64,000 nt of DNA from Methylococcaceae bacterium UBA7658 (GCA_002483425.1 DLHW01000034.1:1-64000), one strand, 5' to 3'. Counted from the first letter of the stretch, positions 40,317-50,668 are shown. The notes: generated from the letters alone by a model not told the origin. Program-made: numbers and translations.

Positions 40317-40385
40317 CCGTTCGCCCTTTTGTTTCTTAGGAATGTCTCCGATTAAGTCCTTCGGCTAGCTTTGGGCGAACGGTAA
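40317..40385. repeat. Second REP-like element, diverged
   Basis: CCGTTCGCCC (40317-40326) and GGGCGAACGG (40373-40382) are perfect 10-base arms. The right-hand 30 bases (40356-40385) match the reverse complement of 20061-20090 at 24 of 30 positions, so both belong to one repeat family. Confidence 0.65.
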
Positions 40386-40719
40386 ATAATTGATTTCGTT
40401 GGTGGCGAGTTTGACGAATCATGAACGAAGTCAGATTGTTCAGAGGTTGCTTAGGAATTGAAATTCGAAATGTTTATACGCCTCGATAGGGTTTATATCC
40501 GCTACGCAACCAGTGTTCCTGTAAACGAACGGTGCAATCAATAGTTATTCGGGATCGTTAATGGTATAAAGAAAGTGTATTAAAGTGAGATAGTACACTT
40601 GGCTTATGTGAGTTAGTTCACTGTTAGTAAGAGCAGTTAAATCCATAATGACCGCCATTGGAGAAAGTATCGATACTCTAATGATCGAATAACAACAAGT
40701 AAAGCCGCTTTCAAAATGC

Positions 40720-40737
40720 ATAGGTATTTGTACCTAT
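40720..40737. promoter_or_regulatory. Operator-like palindrome upstream of the haloperoxidase gene
   Basis: ATAGGTA and TACCTAT are perfect 7-base arms around TTTG, about 100 bases before the ATG at 40837. A regulator-binding site is plausible; I do not recognise the regulator. Confidence 0.35.
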
Positions 40738-40836
40738 ATATTTCGAAAACCAGAAAGGATAATATGCCATTGTATAAAACGGTTTTATAAAAGTTGTTTA
40801 TTAACAATTTTTCAACTTTGAGAGGAGTCTGGCGTT

Positions 40837-42249
40837 ATGAAAACAAAGACAAAAATTACCAACATCTTACTGTCGGCATCGGTAACTGCTTTACTAGCCG
40901 TTAGTCCTAATGTTTTTGCTGCAGGTAATACCGTGGTCGCTCAATGGAACGAGGCGGCGTTGGAAGCTATTCGGATAACCCATCCCGGTCCGCCAATTGT
41001 GGCGAGAGCCCTGGCCATTACTCATACCTGTATTTTCGACGCTTGGGCGGCGTACGACGCCAGAGCGCGTGGCACCCGCTTCGGCGTTAACTTGCGCCGT
41101 CCGCTCGGCGAACGCACTGTAGCCAATAAAGAAAAAGCTGTCAGTTATGCGGCGCACGAGTGCTTATCGGACTTATTCCCATCCGAAGTGGCTAGTTTTA
41201 ATACTTTAATGACCACATTGGGTTTCGACCCTAACGACGCCAGTACTGATTTAACCAAACCGGCGGGCATAGGTAACGTGGCTGGTAAAGCGGTCATCGA
41301 TTACCGGCATCACGACGGTTCTAACCAATTGGGCGATTTAAATCCGGGCGCTTATTCCGACTACACCGGCTATGCGCCTGTCAATACGCCGACTTCGTTT
41401 ACCCGGCCAAACCGCTGGCAACCGTTGGAGGTTAACGGTACCGTCCAAAAATTCATTACGCCACATTGGGGTAAAGTCATTCCTTACGCGCTGAAATTCG
41501 GCAGTCAATATCGAACAAGCTTACCGAAACCGGCCAATTACTTTACCGAACCGGCCCGTTATAAATTGCAAGCGCAACAGGTCTTGGAATACAGTTCGCA
41601 CTTGACGGATGAGAAAAAAGTCATCGCCGAGTATTGGGCGGACGGTCCTTCTTCCGAACTGCCGCCAGGCCATTGGGCGCTATTCGCAGAATTTATTTCG
41701 GAACGTGACCGCCATAACGTTGATCAAGACGCTAAAATGTTCTTTGCGATGACCAATGCGGTGTTCGATGCGAGTATTGCAAGTTGGGACGCTAAACGTT
41801 TCTTCGACTATGTTAGACCGGTATCAGCCATTCAGTTCTTGTATAAAGGGCAACTGGTGGAATCATGGAACGGTACGATTGATGGGGCGGATTGGAAACC
41901 TTATCAAGCAGCCAGTGTAGTAACTCCCCCGTTTTCCGAGTATATCTCGGGTCATAGCGTGTTTAGCGCGGCGGCGGCTGAGACTTTGAAGCTGTTTACC
42001 GGAAACGATAGTTTTGGTCATAGCGTTACCATTACAGCCGGTTCATCAAGGGTCGAACCCGGTTTGGTTCCAGCAAATGATACAGTGCTGTATTGGGCGA
42101 CTTTTACCGATGCGGCGGATGAAGCAGGTATTTCCAGACGTTTCGGCGGTATCCACTTTATCGACGGCGATTTAGAGTCTCGCAAGTTAGGCCGGGTTAT
42201 TGGTCAAAATGCTTGGAAAAAGACTCAAACTTACTTTAACGAGCTTTAA
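40837..42249 (+). CDS. Exported vanadium-dependent haloperoxidase-family protein
   Basis: This 470-residue protein has a Sec signal peptide (cleavage near VFA-AG, residue 28) and the PAP2/haloperoxidase helical core. The vanadate-binding motifs are in order: K320-x6-R327-P328 (AKRFFDYVRPVSA), SGH with H373 (EYISGHSVFSA), and S433-R434-x5-H440 (SRRFGGIHFIDGD), where H440 is the covalent vanadate ligand. All anion-site residues are kept, although the usual HxxxD aspartate is shifted to +3 or +5. It probably oxidises halide with H2O2 in the periplasm; phosphatase activity cannot be excluded. GAGGAG precedes the ATG. A strong terminator follows. Confidence 0.88.
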   Translation: MKTKTKITNILLSASVTALLAVSPNVFAAGNTVVAQWNEAALEAIRITHPGPPIVARALAITHTCIFDAWAAYDARARGTRFGVNLRRPLGERTVANKEKAVSYAAHECLSDLFPSEVASFNTLMTTLGFDPNDASTDLTKPAGIGNVAGKAVIDYRHHDGSNQLGDLNPGAYSDYTGYAPVNTPTSFTRPNRWQPLEVNGTVQKFITPHWGKVIPYALKFGSQYRTSLPKPANYFTEPARYKLQAQQVLEYSSHLTDEKKVIAEYWADGPSSELPPGHWALFAEFISERDRHNVDQDAKMFFAMTNAVFDASIASWDAKRFFDYVRPVSAIQFLYKGQLVESWNGTIDGADWKPYQAASVVTPPFSEYISGHSVFSAAAAETLKLFTGNDSFGHSVTITAGSSRVEPGLVPANDTVLYWATFTDAADEAGISRRFGGIHFIDGDLESRKLGRVIGQNAWKKTQTYFNEL

Positions 42250-42310
42250 TTTTGAGCGATTAAAACATGCCGTTAATAACGGTTTGTTTTAATAATACGT
42301 AAACCCTAAG

Positions 42311-42346
42311 AAGGCCGTTTGCTCTCGATTAGCAAACGGCCTTTTT
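42311..42346 (+). terminator. Rho-independent terminator after the haloperoxidase gene
   Basis: A perfect 13-bp stem (AAGGCCGTTTGCT with AGCAAACGGCCTT, 42311-42323 and 42331-42343) has a 7-base loop and a T-run. It ends just before the recD stop and may also stop recD transcription from the other strand. Confidence 0.92.
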
Positions 42347-42349
42347 CGA

Positions 42350-44002
42350 TTAACCTGATTTATTCAACTTATTCCGCAAACCCGTGTTTCGCAACGCTTT
42401 GTTGATCACGGCGGTCATGAAAACCGTTTTACCGGTTATGAGTTTGATATTTTTCCGGGCCCGGCTGATAGCAGTGTACAACAATTCTGTGCTTAAAACT
42501 GGATTGGCCGTTTCCGGAAGTACAACCAACACATCCTCGAATTCGGAACCTTGCGATTTATGAACGGTTGTCGCAAAAACGGTTTCGCAATCCGGCATAC
42601 GAGCAGGCAGGAATTTTTTTACCGAGCCGTCCGGGCGCTGGAAAAATACCATCAGATTGCCGTTTTGCTCCCGGTCCGGCAAACAGATACCGATATCTCC
42701 GTTATAAAGATGCAAGGCAGGATTATTTTGCGCCACTATGACGGGCCTGCCCGGATACCAGCCGGTAACGCCGTATTGCGTTGAATGCCCGAAAAGCGCA
42801 TGTTCAACGGCAATGCTGACGGCTAACGCGCCCGTAGGTCCTTGGCGGTTGGAGCATAAGACCTGAAATTCGTTGAATGCGCGGTAAATCTCCGTGAATC
42901 CGGCCCTGGTTTTAACCAAGCGGACATAATCTTCGCGCCGTTGTGTAATATAAGGGAGCAACCGGCTGGGTTCGAGCAGTTCGATCCTGTCGTCGGGACC
43001 GGTCAAAATTGCCCATGCCGCTTCATAGTCCTGGTTATTTACCGCATCGGAAAATTTTTTGATGCCGCCGTCGAAGCGGTAAGAGTGTTTAAGTTCTACT
43101 GTATTGTCCGGCAGTCCGGCGATTAAATCGGCAAGCACCGCGCCGGATTCCACCGAGGCAAGCTGGTCCTTATCGCCCAATAGAATTAATCCGGCTCCCG
43201 GCTTTAAGGCGCTGGACAGTTTGCTCATCAAAGCCAGATCGACCATCGAGGCTTCATCCACGACTACTCGGTCGAAGATCAACGGATTCGTTGCGTCGTG
43301 CTTAAAATAGGGGGACATAGGGTCGGCGCCCAGTAAGCGGTGCAAGGTGATTGCTGCGCAAGGAATGTGTTCTTGCAGGGCTTCCGGGCAATTCAACGCA
43401 GCTAAGTTTGTTCCAATCGCTTCCTGGAGACGCATAGCGGCTTTTCCGGTGGGCGCGGTCAGTGCGATTAATAGCGGTTTGGGGGCTAATTCCTGTAAAA
43501 TTGCGAGAATTTTGCACACTGTTGTCGTTTTGCCGGTACCAGGACCGCCGGTAATGATGCTGAATAAGCGCCCGCAGGCGGTTTTTGCCGCTTCCCGCTG
43601 CCAATCGGTTTGCGCGCCTTTAGCCGGAAAGTAACGGTCGAGCAGATTTTCCAAATTAGGCGTATGGGTTGTTGCTTGCGCAAGCCGTGTAATTTTTGTT
43701 GCAAGCTGGTTTTCGTATGCCCAGAAGCGCTGGGTATAAAGGCGGTTTTCTTCGATGATCAGGGGGTAACTAAGTGCCGGATTTACCGGAATTTCACCGG
43801 TAAGCCCCGATTCCAGCAGCAGTTCTTTATCGTTATCGGTAATCGTAATACAGGTGTGCCCTTGATATTGCTGCTGCGATAGAGTTGCGGTTAAAACTTC
43901 AAAGCGTTGTTTCCGCCCGCTATCGAAATAAGTGCGTTGGCTCAGGAATCTGGCGAATGCACAATCCAGCCGGGAAAAAGGAATCTCATCGGAAAACAAC
44001 AC
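42350..44002 (-). CDS. recD: Exodeoxyribonuclease V subunit alpha RecD
   Basis: This 550-residue SF1B 5'-3' helicase is the fast motor of RecBCD. Walker A is GGPGTGKTTTVCK, the DEAx box is VVDEASMVDLALM, and the C-terminal motifs include VFATTVHKSQGSEFEDV and LLYTAISRARKNI. It works with RecB and RecC in double-strand break repair and foreign DNA degradation. It lies 2 bases after recB, as the last gene of recC-recB-recD. Length is a little below the E. coli protein, but no domain is missing. Confidence 0.95.
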   Translation of the reverse strand: MLFSDEIPFSRLDCAFARFLSQRTYFDSGRKQRFEVLTATLSQQQYQGHTCITITDNDKELLLESGLTGEIPVNPALSYPLIIEENRLYTQRFWAYENQLATKITRLAQATTHTPNLENLLDRYFPAKGAQTDWQREAAKTACGRLFSIITGGPGTGKTTTVCKILAILQELAPKPLLIALTAPTGKAAMRLQEAIGTNLAALNCPEALQEHIPCAAITLHRLLGADPMSPYFKHDATNPLIFDRVVVDEASMVDLALMSKLSSALKPGAGLILLGDKDQLASVESGAVLADLIAGLPDNTVELKHSYRFDGGIKKFSDAVNNQDYEAAWAILTGPDDRIELLEPSRLLPYITQRREDYVRLVKTRAGFTEIYRAFNEFQVLCSNRQGPTGALAVSIAVEHALFGHSTQYGVTGWYPGRPVIVAQNNPALHLYNGDIGICLPDREQNGNLMVFFQRPDGSVKKFLPARMPDCETVFATTVHKSQGSEFEDVLVVLPETANPVLSTELLYTAISRARKNIKLITGKTVFMTAVINKALRNTGLRNKLNKSG

Positions 44003-44004
44003 GG

Positions 44005-47000
44005 CTAATTTCCAAATAAAGAAGAGAGTGCTTCGATTACGCTTAAGTCCGGGTTATCCTCAAAAACGCCGCTCATCGGAATACCGGGAGTCATGCCGCG
44101 GACGAATAAATAGCGTACACCGCCGAAATGATCTTTAAAACGGTAACCGGGCAGCCGTTGTTGCAAATATCGATGCAGGACGACGCTATAAATCCAATAT
44201 TGCAATCCGTAGTTATGTTCGCGCATGGCTTGTAATAAAGCGGCGTTAGTATAGTCCGGCAAATTGTTGGTTTTGTAGTCGATGACATAAAACCGCTCTT
44301 CGTACTCGCAAATCAAATCGATAAATCCGGTCAGGTAACCGTGCAATTGCTTGTGAGTTAAGGCTTGGAACGCCGGTTGATTCGATAGAGTTTCGTTTAA
44401 CTTGCGGGTATTGAAAAGCGGCATGGACAGGTAAAACGGCATTTCCTTCAAACAGCGATTATCCGGAATATTCATAAGGCAAAACCGGTTATCCTTAGCC
44501 GATAAGGGTGTGGTAACGGTTTTATGTAAAAGATCGTCGATCATCCCGGGTTGTTCCAGTTTTAAACCGTAACGCAGGCAGAGCCGATCGCGTAAATCCG
44601 AAATATCGGCGGTGTGTGCTAAATCGGCAAAGGCTACGTTTTCCAAGAGTTCGTGTACCACGTTACCGGTTTGCGCGCCCACAGGTAATGAAACTGTTAA
44701 GCCTTCCGCATGAGTATAAACTTCATCGGCCTTATCTTCGGGCAGTTCGGGAGAATCCGCAAGGCTTAAGGCTGATAAAGCGGTATAACTGGCCATTCGC
44801 CAGCCGGTGTACAACGGCCTAAGTCGTTTTTTCGCCGCTAGATTAATAAAAGAATCCGGCTGTTGATAGCAAGCGTCAATGCCGCCGGTTGCTTCCAATA
44901 ACCGGTAAGCAAAAGCATTCGGATTCTCAGCTTGGAGTTTTTGCAAGACGTTTTGTTGCCCCGAAAAATCCTGTCCGGAAAAATCAAACAACCATGCCAA
45001 GGCTGAGCCGTTCGGCTTGTCTTCGGTGCGAACGTCCGCCCAGGCCGCGTAGCAACGGTATTTAGCGCGCGTTAAGGCAACGTAAGCCAAACGGATCTCT
45101 TCGGCCTGTTCTTCGAATCTCGCCTGTTCATGATGGCGATCATAGTATTCCGAGCCTAAATCGGCGATTAAACGGCTGGTTTGAGTAGTATCGTCATCCG
45201 GTAGATGGCATTGGACTAAAGGCTTTTTACTGTTGCCGCGGCGGTTCGATTGCCAAAGATAGGGGCAAAAAACAATAGGGTATTCAAGACCTTTGGCGCG
45301 GTGCATCGTGATGAGTCGAACCGCATCGGCATCGCTTTCGAGACGTAATTGCTGGCTGTCGTTGCTAGCCGGTTGACTAACGGCTTTCGTGATCGCCGAT
45401 TTCAGCCAATTTAACGTTTTATGGACGCCTAAATGACCGTCGATGACCGCTTGTTGCAACAATTCCAGGATGTGTTGCAGATTGGTCAGCCGCCGTTCCG
45501 CCAGGGTGGATTTCGAGAGTGTCCGGGCAATGGCTTCTTGCTTAAACAACGATTGCATCATGGTCATAACGCCGTGTTGCCGCCAGAGTTGATAATAACC
45601 GAGAAACCGCGACTGAACGGCATCTATCTCACTTTCGTTGTCGAGTAGCTTATGCAGCGTTTGTCCATTGTGGCCGAACCAGCTCAAAGCCAGCGCTTGT
45701 CCGAGCAGCCGGATAGCGCCCGGATGCGCTACCGCCTGTAATAAAGTATGAAGATGGGCCGCTTCCTCGGAAGTAAATACTGATTCCGTATTGTTCAATA
45801 CCGACGGTACGGATGCTTGGCGCAAGGCTTCATGATAGTCCTTTGCTTGTTGGTTCGTCCTAACCAAAATTGCAATGTCTTGCGGTAGTAATGTGCGATT
45901 TTCCTGCTCCGGCTGAAATTGCAGCGTATAACTGCCGCTAAGTAATTCTACAATTTCATTAACCACCGCCAGCCGGATAATTTGCGCGGCGTCGTTGCGG
46001 TTGGGCTGCCAATAACCAGTTTTGCCGCCGCTTTCCGGTAATTGCCAAAGCATCATGGGCGCACAGTTTATGTTTTGCCGAATTAACGCTCCGTCTTGTC
46101 CGGACAAAGCGGGCTGGGTCGCATGAAAAACGATGCCGGGCAAACGAAAAACGTCTTCCCGCTGAAACAACCGGTTAACGGCGGCGACAAGTTGAGGATG
46201 AGAGCGCCAGTTCCGGTCTAAGGTATAGCGATAGTGCGCTTGAGATTGCGCTTCAAGATAAGAATAAATATCCGCGCCGCGAAACTTATATATCGCCTGT
46301 TTCGGATCGCCCACCAGAAACAGATAATGGCTATTTACGGCAAAAATACCGGAAAAGATACGCCACTGGCTAGTATCGGTATCTTGAAATTCGTCGATTA
46401 GCGCGGCTTTAAAGCGTTGCCTTAATTCACCGCTTAAAAATTGGGAATGTTCGCTTTGCAATGCCTTGGCTAAATGAGCGATTAAATTATCGAACGACCA
46501 GGCGTTAAGTTGCTCGAGTTGCGCATCGAGTTCCGAACGTATTGTTTCAGCTAAATTTCTACGCAACATCGCCGTAATTTCTTGAGATTTGGCAACGAGT
46601 ATATCGAAAGGGCGGGTATCGACAGCCATTTCCGCGATGAAGCCGATTTTACGTTGTTCCGATGTCTGGGTTTTATTGCTTTTAAACTGAGTACCGTTCA
46701 AGCCTTCTAACAAACCTTCGTAAGTCAGCAAGGATAAGGCTTCCGGATCGGGGAATTGCAAGGTATCGCCGTTCAGCCAACTGCTTAGCAAATCGATTTT
46801 GCTGGCGAATTTTTCCTGATAGCCGGCTTTAAATTGTTGTCCACCGAAATAAGCCCCGGCCTTTTGGCGGCAATCCATAAGGCTGGCATTGGCTGCGGCG
46901 GCGGCTTGCTTTAATTCTAATAAAACATCGTCCAGTTTTTTATGACCGGGGTAAATGATTGCATTTTCGGCTATAAACGCGATGCTCTCAAGCAGTTGGC

Positions 47001-47550
47001 CCGGCGTTACGAAATCCTTGGTTAAAACGGAGGCTTCCCAAGACGGCCGGTTTTGGATATTCCGCCGCCAGAAATCATCGGCGCATGTTTGTTTGATGAT
47101 AGCGAGATCTTCGGTCAATTCGGCATCGAACAATTGTCCGGACGATAAGGCGTGTTCCTTGAGCACACGCTGGCAAAAGCCGTGTATGGTCAATATCCCG
47201 GCTTGGTCGATGTCGATTAAGGCTAAATCCAGGCGTTGCTTGATAGTGTCCGGTGGTACGTTCGATTGTTCGAGCCAGGTTTCAATGGTATTGTCCCGGA
47301 TGTCTCTGATGCCCGCCAGTAGCCGTTTTGCATCCGCTAAACGGCTTCGGATACGGTCCTTGAGTTCTTCGGTTGCCGCTTTGGTGAAGGTAACGACTAA
47401 AATTTTATCGATGGGGATGTCCGCTTCGACGACCAAACGCAGCACCAGCATAGCGATGGTGTAAGTTTTACCCGTGCCCGCGCTGGCTTCTATCAAGCTG
47501 ATACCTTTATTTAATGGGGTATTAACCGGATCGAAAGCGTTAATGTTCAT
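44005..47550 (-). CDS. recB: Exodeoxyribonuclease V subunit beta RecB
   Basis: This roughly 1181-residue subunit has the SF1A helicase (Walker A EASAGTGKTYTIAMLV, then DEFQDTDTSQWRIF, LVGDPKQAIYKFRGAD and RLITMHRAKGLEYPIVF) and the C-terminal nuclease domain with YVIDYKTNNLPDY, where the Asp and Lys are catalytic. The start is set at MNINAFDP (47550), because the frame open to 47625 adds 25 residues not typical for RecB. The start overlaps recC by 11 bases. All key motifs are intact, so the enzyme should be active. Confidence 0.95.
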   Translation of the reverse strand: MNINAFDPVNTPLNKGISLIEASAGTGKTYTIAMLVLRLVVEADIPIDKILVVTFTKAATEELKDRIRSRLADAKRLLAGIRDIRDNTIETWLEQSNVPPDTIKQRLDLALIDIDQAGILTIHGFCQRVLKEHALSSGQLFDAELTEDLAIIKQTCADDFWRRNIQNRPSWEASVLTKDFVTPGQLLESIAFIAENAIIYPGHKKLDDVLLELKQAAAAANASLMDCRQKAGAYFGGQQFKAGYQEKFASKIDLLSSWLNGDTLQFPDPEALSLLTYEGLLEGLNGTQFKSNKTQTSEQRKIGFIAEMAVDTRPFDILVAKSQEITAMLRRNLAETIRSELDAQLEQLNAWSFDNLIAHLAKALQSEHSQFLSGELRQRFKAALIDEFQDTDTSQWRIFSGIFAVNSHYLFLVGDPKQAIYKFRGADIYSYLEAQSQAHYRYTLDRNWRSHPQLVAAVNRLFQREDVFRLPGIVFHATQPALSGQDGALIRQNINCAPMMLWQLPESGGKTGYWQPNRNDAAQIIRLAVVNEIVELLSGSYTLQFQPEQENRTLLPQDIAILVRTNQQAKDYHEALRQASVPSVLNNTESVFTSEEAAHLHTLLQAVAHPGAIRLLGQALALSWFGHNGQTLHKLLDNESEIDAVQSRFLGYYQLWRQHGVMTMMQSLFKQEAIARTLSKSTLAERRLTNLQHILELLQQAVIDGHLGVHKTLNWLKSAITKAVSQPASNDSQQLRLESDADAVRLITMHRAKGLEYPIVFCPYLWQSNRRGNSKKPLVQCHLPDDDTTQTSRLIADLGSEYYDRHHEQARFEEQAEEIRLAYVALTRAKYRCYAAWADVRTEDKPNGSALAWLFDFSGQDFSGQQNVLQKLQAENPNAFAYRLLEATGGIDACYQQPDSFINLAAKKRLRPLYTGWRMASYTALSALSLADSPELPEDKADEVYTHAEGLTVSLPVGAQTGNVVHELLENVAFADLAHTADISDLRDRLCLRYGLKLEQPGMIDDLLHKTVTTPLSAKDNRFCLMNIPDNRCLKEMPFYLSMPLFNTRKLNETLSNQPAFQALTHKQLHGYLTGFIDLICEYEERFYVIDYKTNNLPDYTNAALLQAMREHNYGLQYWIYSVVLHRYLQQRLPGYRFKDHFGGVRYLFVRGMTPGIPMSGVFEDNPDLSVIEALSSLFGN

Positions 47551-50500
47551 GCGCCGCCAGCCATGCCGGTAACAACAGGTTTTCGCATAACCCGGCAAAA
47601 TCGCTCCTGATAATTGAGCTGACATCAGCGTTATTACCGTATAACTGCCTTAATTCATGTTCGTTATCGTAACCGATCATTTTCCCTAGGGTGTCTATTG
47701 CGGCATCAAGCGCCGATTTGTGGGCTCTCGGATTAGCGGCTTGCCGAAGGTAGGCTAGGGCTGCTTCCACAAAAAAAACATCGGGTTGCTGTTGACCGCG
47801 CCGGTAAATTTCAATGAATTGCGATAAATGGCTGGGTTTATAAAGACCGGATTGAAATTGGAGCCGGTCATCGGCGCTTATTAGGTAGGTTTGTTGCGCT
47901 CCTATGGCGTTAATAATCAGGTGATGCAGCCAAGCCGCCATAAAATCTTTGCCTTTAAGATTGGCATAGCGGTAAATCAGACCGCCGTTTTGATAAAGGT
48001 TGCTCAGCATTCCGATTACCCGGTACGGGCCGGTCATTATATCGACCGGCGCATCATCGATGGGCATTCCTATTTCAACCGCAGCAATTCTTGCGGCAAA
48101 CGCTTTCATCGCAAGTTCGTGCCGGTCGAACTCTGCCGCCCCGATTGCGCCCGACGGCCATAAGCCTTGTGCTTGTAATTTTTTAAGCGATAGCTCGGAA
48201 CCAGCCAGTAAATACTGCAGCCAACGCTGCTGAATGCCGTAAAGGTTGAGTTCGCAAGCGGAGAACGGTTCGCGCTCCCCGGTTTCGGCAACGATGCCCG
48301 ATAACTCCAAATTCAATTGTTTACGGAAGAAATACCGTTGTGGATGCTGAAAAAATAGAAACAAATCGCTGAGTTCGATCACTTCGTCCAGCATTGCTTC
48401 GGGTTCCGGTTCGATGGCTCCTTCCCACCATATCACTGGTTCCGTCTTGAAAGACAATAATGCTTTGGCGGTTTCGCAATTGCTTTCCGAAAAGCTGAAT
48501 AAATCGCTAACACCGTCGAAATAACGTTTATCGAAGGGCTGCAACGGATGCCGGGTAATAAGGCCGGACAGCCGATAAAAATCCCGTAATACCTCCAGCA
48601 GTTCGGTAACGGCGACCGAAGGCGGAATCGTATTATTGTTCGATTGCGACTGACCGGTATAAGTAATGATTAACTGCTCACGCGCGGACAGCAATATTTC
48701 CAGAAATTGATAACGGTCGTCGGCGCGGCGCGAGCGATCGCCTTTGCGGAAATGTTCAGGGATTAAATCGAACGTAGGGTTGCGGTCTATTTTAGGAAAT
48801 TCGCCTTCGTTAATTCCCAGCAAACCGATGATTTTGAAAGGAATGGAACGCATCGGCAGCATCGAGCAGAATGTCAGTTGACCGCGTAAAAATCCGTTGG
48901 CGGATTTGCGTTCGGCGATCATCCCTTTCAACCAAACCAGGATGACGCGCCATTCGACCGGCTCGTTATGCACCTTAGCCAACGAGTCGCGCAGCTCCAG
49001 CAACAATTCATTCAGTTGCTGGCGCTCGATTAAATCGGAATTGCCGAGTAATTGACCGGCGAAATAATACAGCCGGGAACCCCATGATTTCAACGAAATA
49101 GAGTGTTTTAATTCCGTTTTTGCGGCAAACAGCAATTGCAAGAAGTCGTGCAATCCGCCTAACGCAACGGCAGGCGATCCTTCAATAGATTTATAAGGCA
49201 AAATATCGCCGATAAAGCAGTCCTCGTGACCGGTTGCGTAACCCATCAGCATTCTGTCCAGCGCGGCTTGCCAGGTATACTCGTTCAATTCCGGCAGCCC
49301 CAATTCTTGTTTATGCTTGCCCGATTGTCCCCAGCGCACGTTAGTGTCTTGAACCCAGTGCTTTATTGTTTCAAGACCGGACTCGGATATACCGAAGACT
49401 GGGAACACAGCCGGAGACTCCAGCAAATCCAATACCGATTGCCAGCCCAAGCGGCTTTGGCTGAGGTCCAAAAATTTAATCAATGTATCCAGCGCTTGAT
49501 TTTCCAGTCGCAGGCTGCGGTCGGCGATAGCGTGTTGAATATCGCCGAATGTAGCGGAAATAAACGGCTCGTAAAGCTGGATGTCGGGCGCCATGACCGC
49601 AATGTCGCGAAGTTCCAAGGCCGGGTTGTTTTCCAATACCAGCAGTAATTGGTCGCGCAGGACCTCGGTTTCCCGTTTTCTGGAATGGCAGGCATGGATA
49701 CTGATCGAGCTGTCTTTAATCAAGGTTTGACCGGATACGGCGTTCGATAAAATATCGTTTTGAAGCTGTTGAAGATTATTGGGGTTATTAATCGTTTCGA
49801 AGCTTTCCGGCTCGAAATCGAACTGAACCAAGTCCAGCAGCATTTCCTGAAATTCGCGCCCTTGCTGGCCAAGTCTTGAAAGTAGCGGATGTCCGGCAGG
49901 AATATTGCCGCCGGACTGCTGGCGTTTGCTTGCTAGGTCGGCCCAGTAAGTTTGCGCGGGATTAAATAGATAAAGGTGGACATCGCAATGTTTAGCCAGA
50001 CTTTGCAGATAACTTAAGAATAAAGGCGGCATGGTATTTACGCCGAATATGGAAATACGCTCCGGTAGCCTGGTGTGAAACTCGCCTTCGGCAGCGTCGT
50101 TAAGTTTGTCGATGACCTCCAGCCATAACGCACCGCGATGTTTCGCGCCTATTTGGGCCGTTAATCGCAGCCAAAGCGCTTGTTGCCAGCGTTCGGCGGC
50201 GGTGTTGTATAAGAGCCGTCCGCTTTGCCATGCCGCTAGCAAATCCGGCCGCATGATTTGGTATTGATCGAAAATCAGCGCTAACTGTTGGGCTAATTGG
50301 TAGCGTTTCAGGGCTTGATTCGTGCCGGACAAATACTGCTGTAACGGTAAACAGGTTTCGCTATCCGGATTACGTAACAGCGATTCCAACCGCCACAGGA
50401 TCAAGCTACGCTCGAATGCCTCATCGTCGATACGACTATCGATCTGTTGGGCGATAAAGCTAAAAAAACGGCTGGGAAATAAGAATTGGTAATTCGCCCA

Positions 50501-50668
50501 GACGTTGAATCGGCTGGCTAGTTGCTGAGACAACCAGCGCTCCATGCCTTGGCTTTGAATGAGAAAGACTTCCTTGGCGAACGGCGAACCGAGCGGACTG
50601 TGCGCTATTACCGAAGCAAGATGCTCAGTTAGATTCTCGGTTTTGTTGGAGCTGTGTAAGATAAACAT
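47540..50668 (-). CDS. recC: Exodeoxyribonuclease V subunit gamma RecC
   Basis: This 1042-residue scaffold subunit recognises Chi and holds the inactivated helicase fold. Typical segments are SQGMERWLSQQLASRFNVWA near the start, SIFGVNTMPPLFLSYL, and FCSMLPMRSIPFKIIGLLGI. It is the first gene of recC-recB-recD, in a different order from the E. coli recC-ptrA-recB-recD set because no ptrA is present. No promoter was convincing in the 339 bases upstream. Confidence 0.95.
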   Translation of the reverse strand: MFILHSSNKTENLTEHLASVIAHSPLGSPFAKEVFLIQSQGMERWLSQQLASRFNVWANYQFLFPSRFFSFIAQQIDSRIDDEAFERSLILWRLESLLRNPDSETCLPLQQYLSGTNQALKRYQLAQQLALIFDQYQIMRPDLLAAWQSGRLLYNTAAERWQQALWLRLTAQIGAKHRGALWLEVIDKLNDAAEGEFHTRLPERISIFGVNTMPPLFLSYLQSLAKHCDVHLYLFNPAQTYWADLASKRQQSGGNIPAGHPLLSRLGQQGREFQEMLLDLVQFDFEPESFETINNPNNLQQLQNDILSNAVSGQTLIKDSSISIHACHSRKRETEVLRDQLLLVLENNPALELRDIAVMAPDIQLYEPFISATFGDIQHAIADRSLRLENQALDTLIKFLDLSQSRLGWQSVLDLLESPAVFPVFGISESGLETIKHWVQDTNVRWGQSGKHKQELGLPELNEYTWQAALDRMLMGYATGHEDCFIGDILPYKSIEGSPAVALGGLHDFLQLLFAAKTELKHSISLKSWGSRLYYFAGQLLGNSDLIERQQLNELLLELRDSLAKVHNEPVEWRVILVWLKGMIAERKSANGFLRGQLTFCSMLPMRSIPFKIIGLLGINEGEFPKIDRNPTFDLIPEHFRKGDRSRRADDRYQFLEILLSAREQLIITYTGQSQSNNNTIPPSVAVTELLEVLRDFYRLSGLITRHPLQPFDKRYFDGVSDLFSFSESNCETAKALLSFKTEPVIWWEGAIEPEPEAMLDEVIELSDLFLFFQHPQRYFFRKQLNLELSGIVAETGEREPFSACELNLYGIQQRWLQYLLAGSELSLKKLQAQGLWPSGAIGAAEFDRHELAMKAFAARIAAVEIGMPIDDAPVDIMTGPYRVIGMLSNLYQNGGLIYRYANLKGKDFMAAWLHHLIINAIGAQQTYLISADDRLQFQSGLYKPSHLSQFIEIYRRGQQQPDVFFVEAALAYLRQAANPRAHKSALDAAIDTLGKMIGYDNEHELRQLYGNNADVSSIIRSDFAGLCENLLLPAWLAAHEH

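Larger units (their letters stand above)
40226..40836. other. Long intergenic region with REP-like element and operator-like palindromes
   Basis: This 611-base region has no gene. It holds a REP-like element (40317-40385), an inverted repeat AAGTGTA/TACACTT (40573-40600) and a tight palindrome ATAGGTA-TTTG-TACCTAT (40720-40737) upstream of the haloperoxidase gene. The last two could be regulator sites or hairpins in the leader. Confidence 0.6.

Noticed and set aside
46955..47464. Open frame of 169 codons on the plus strand within recB
   Set aside because: It lies fully opposite recB, has low-complexity serine-rich composition typical of antisense frames, and no ribosome-binding site.
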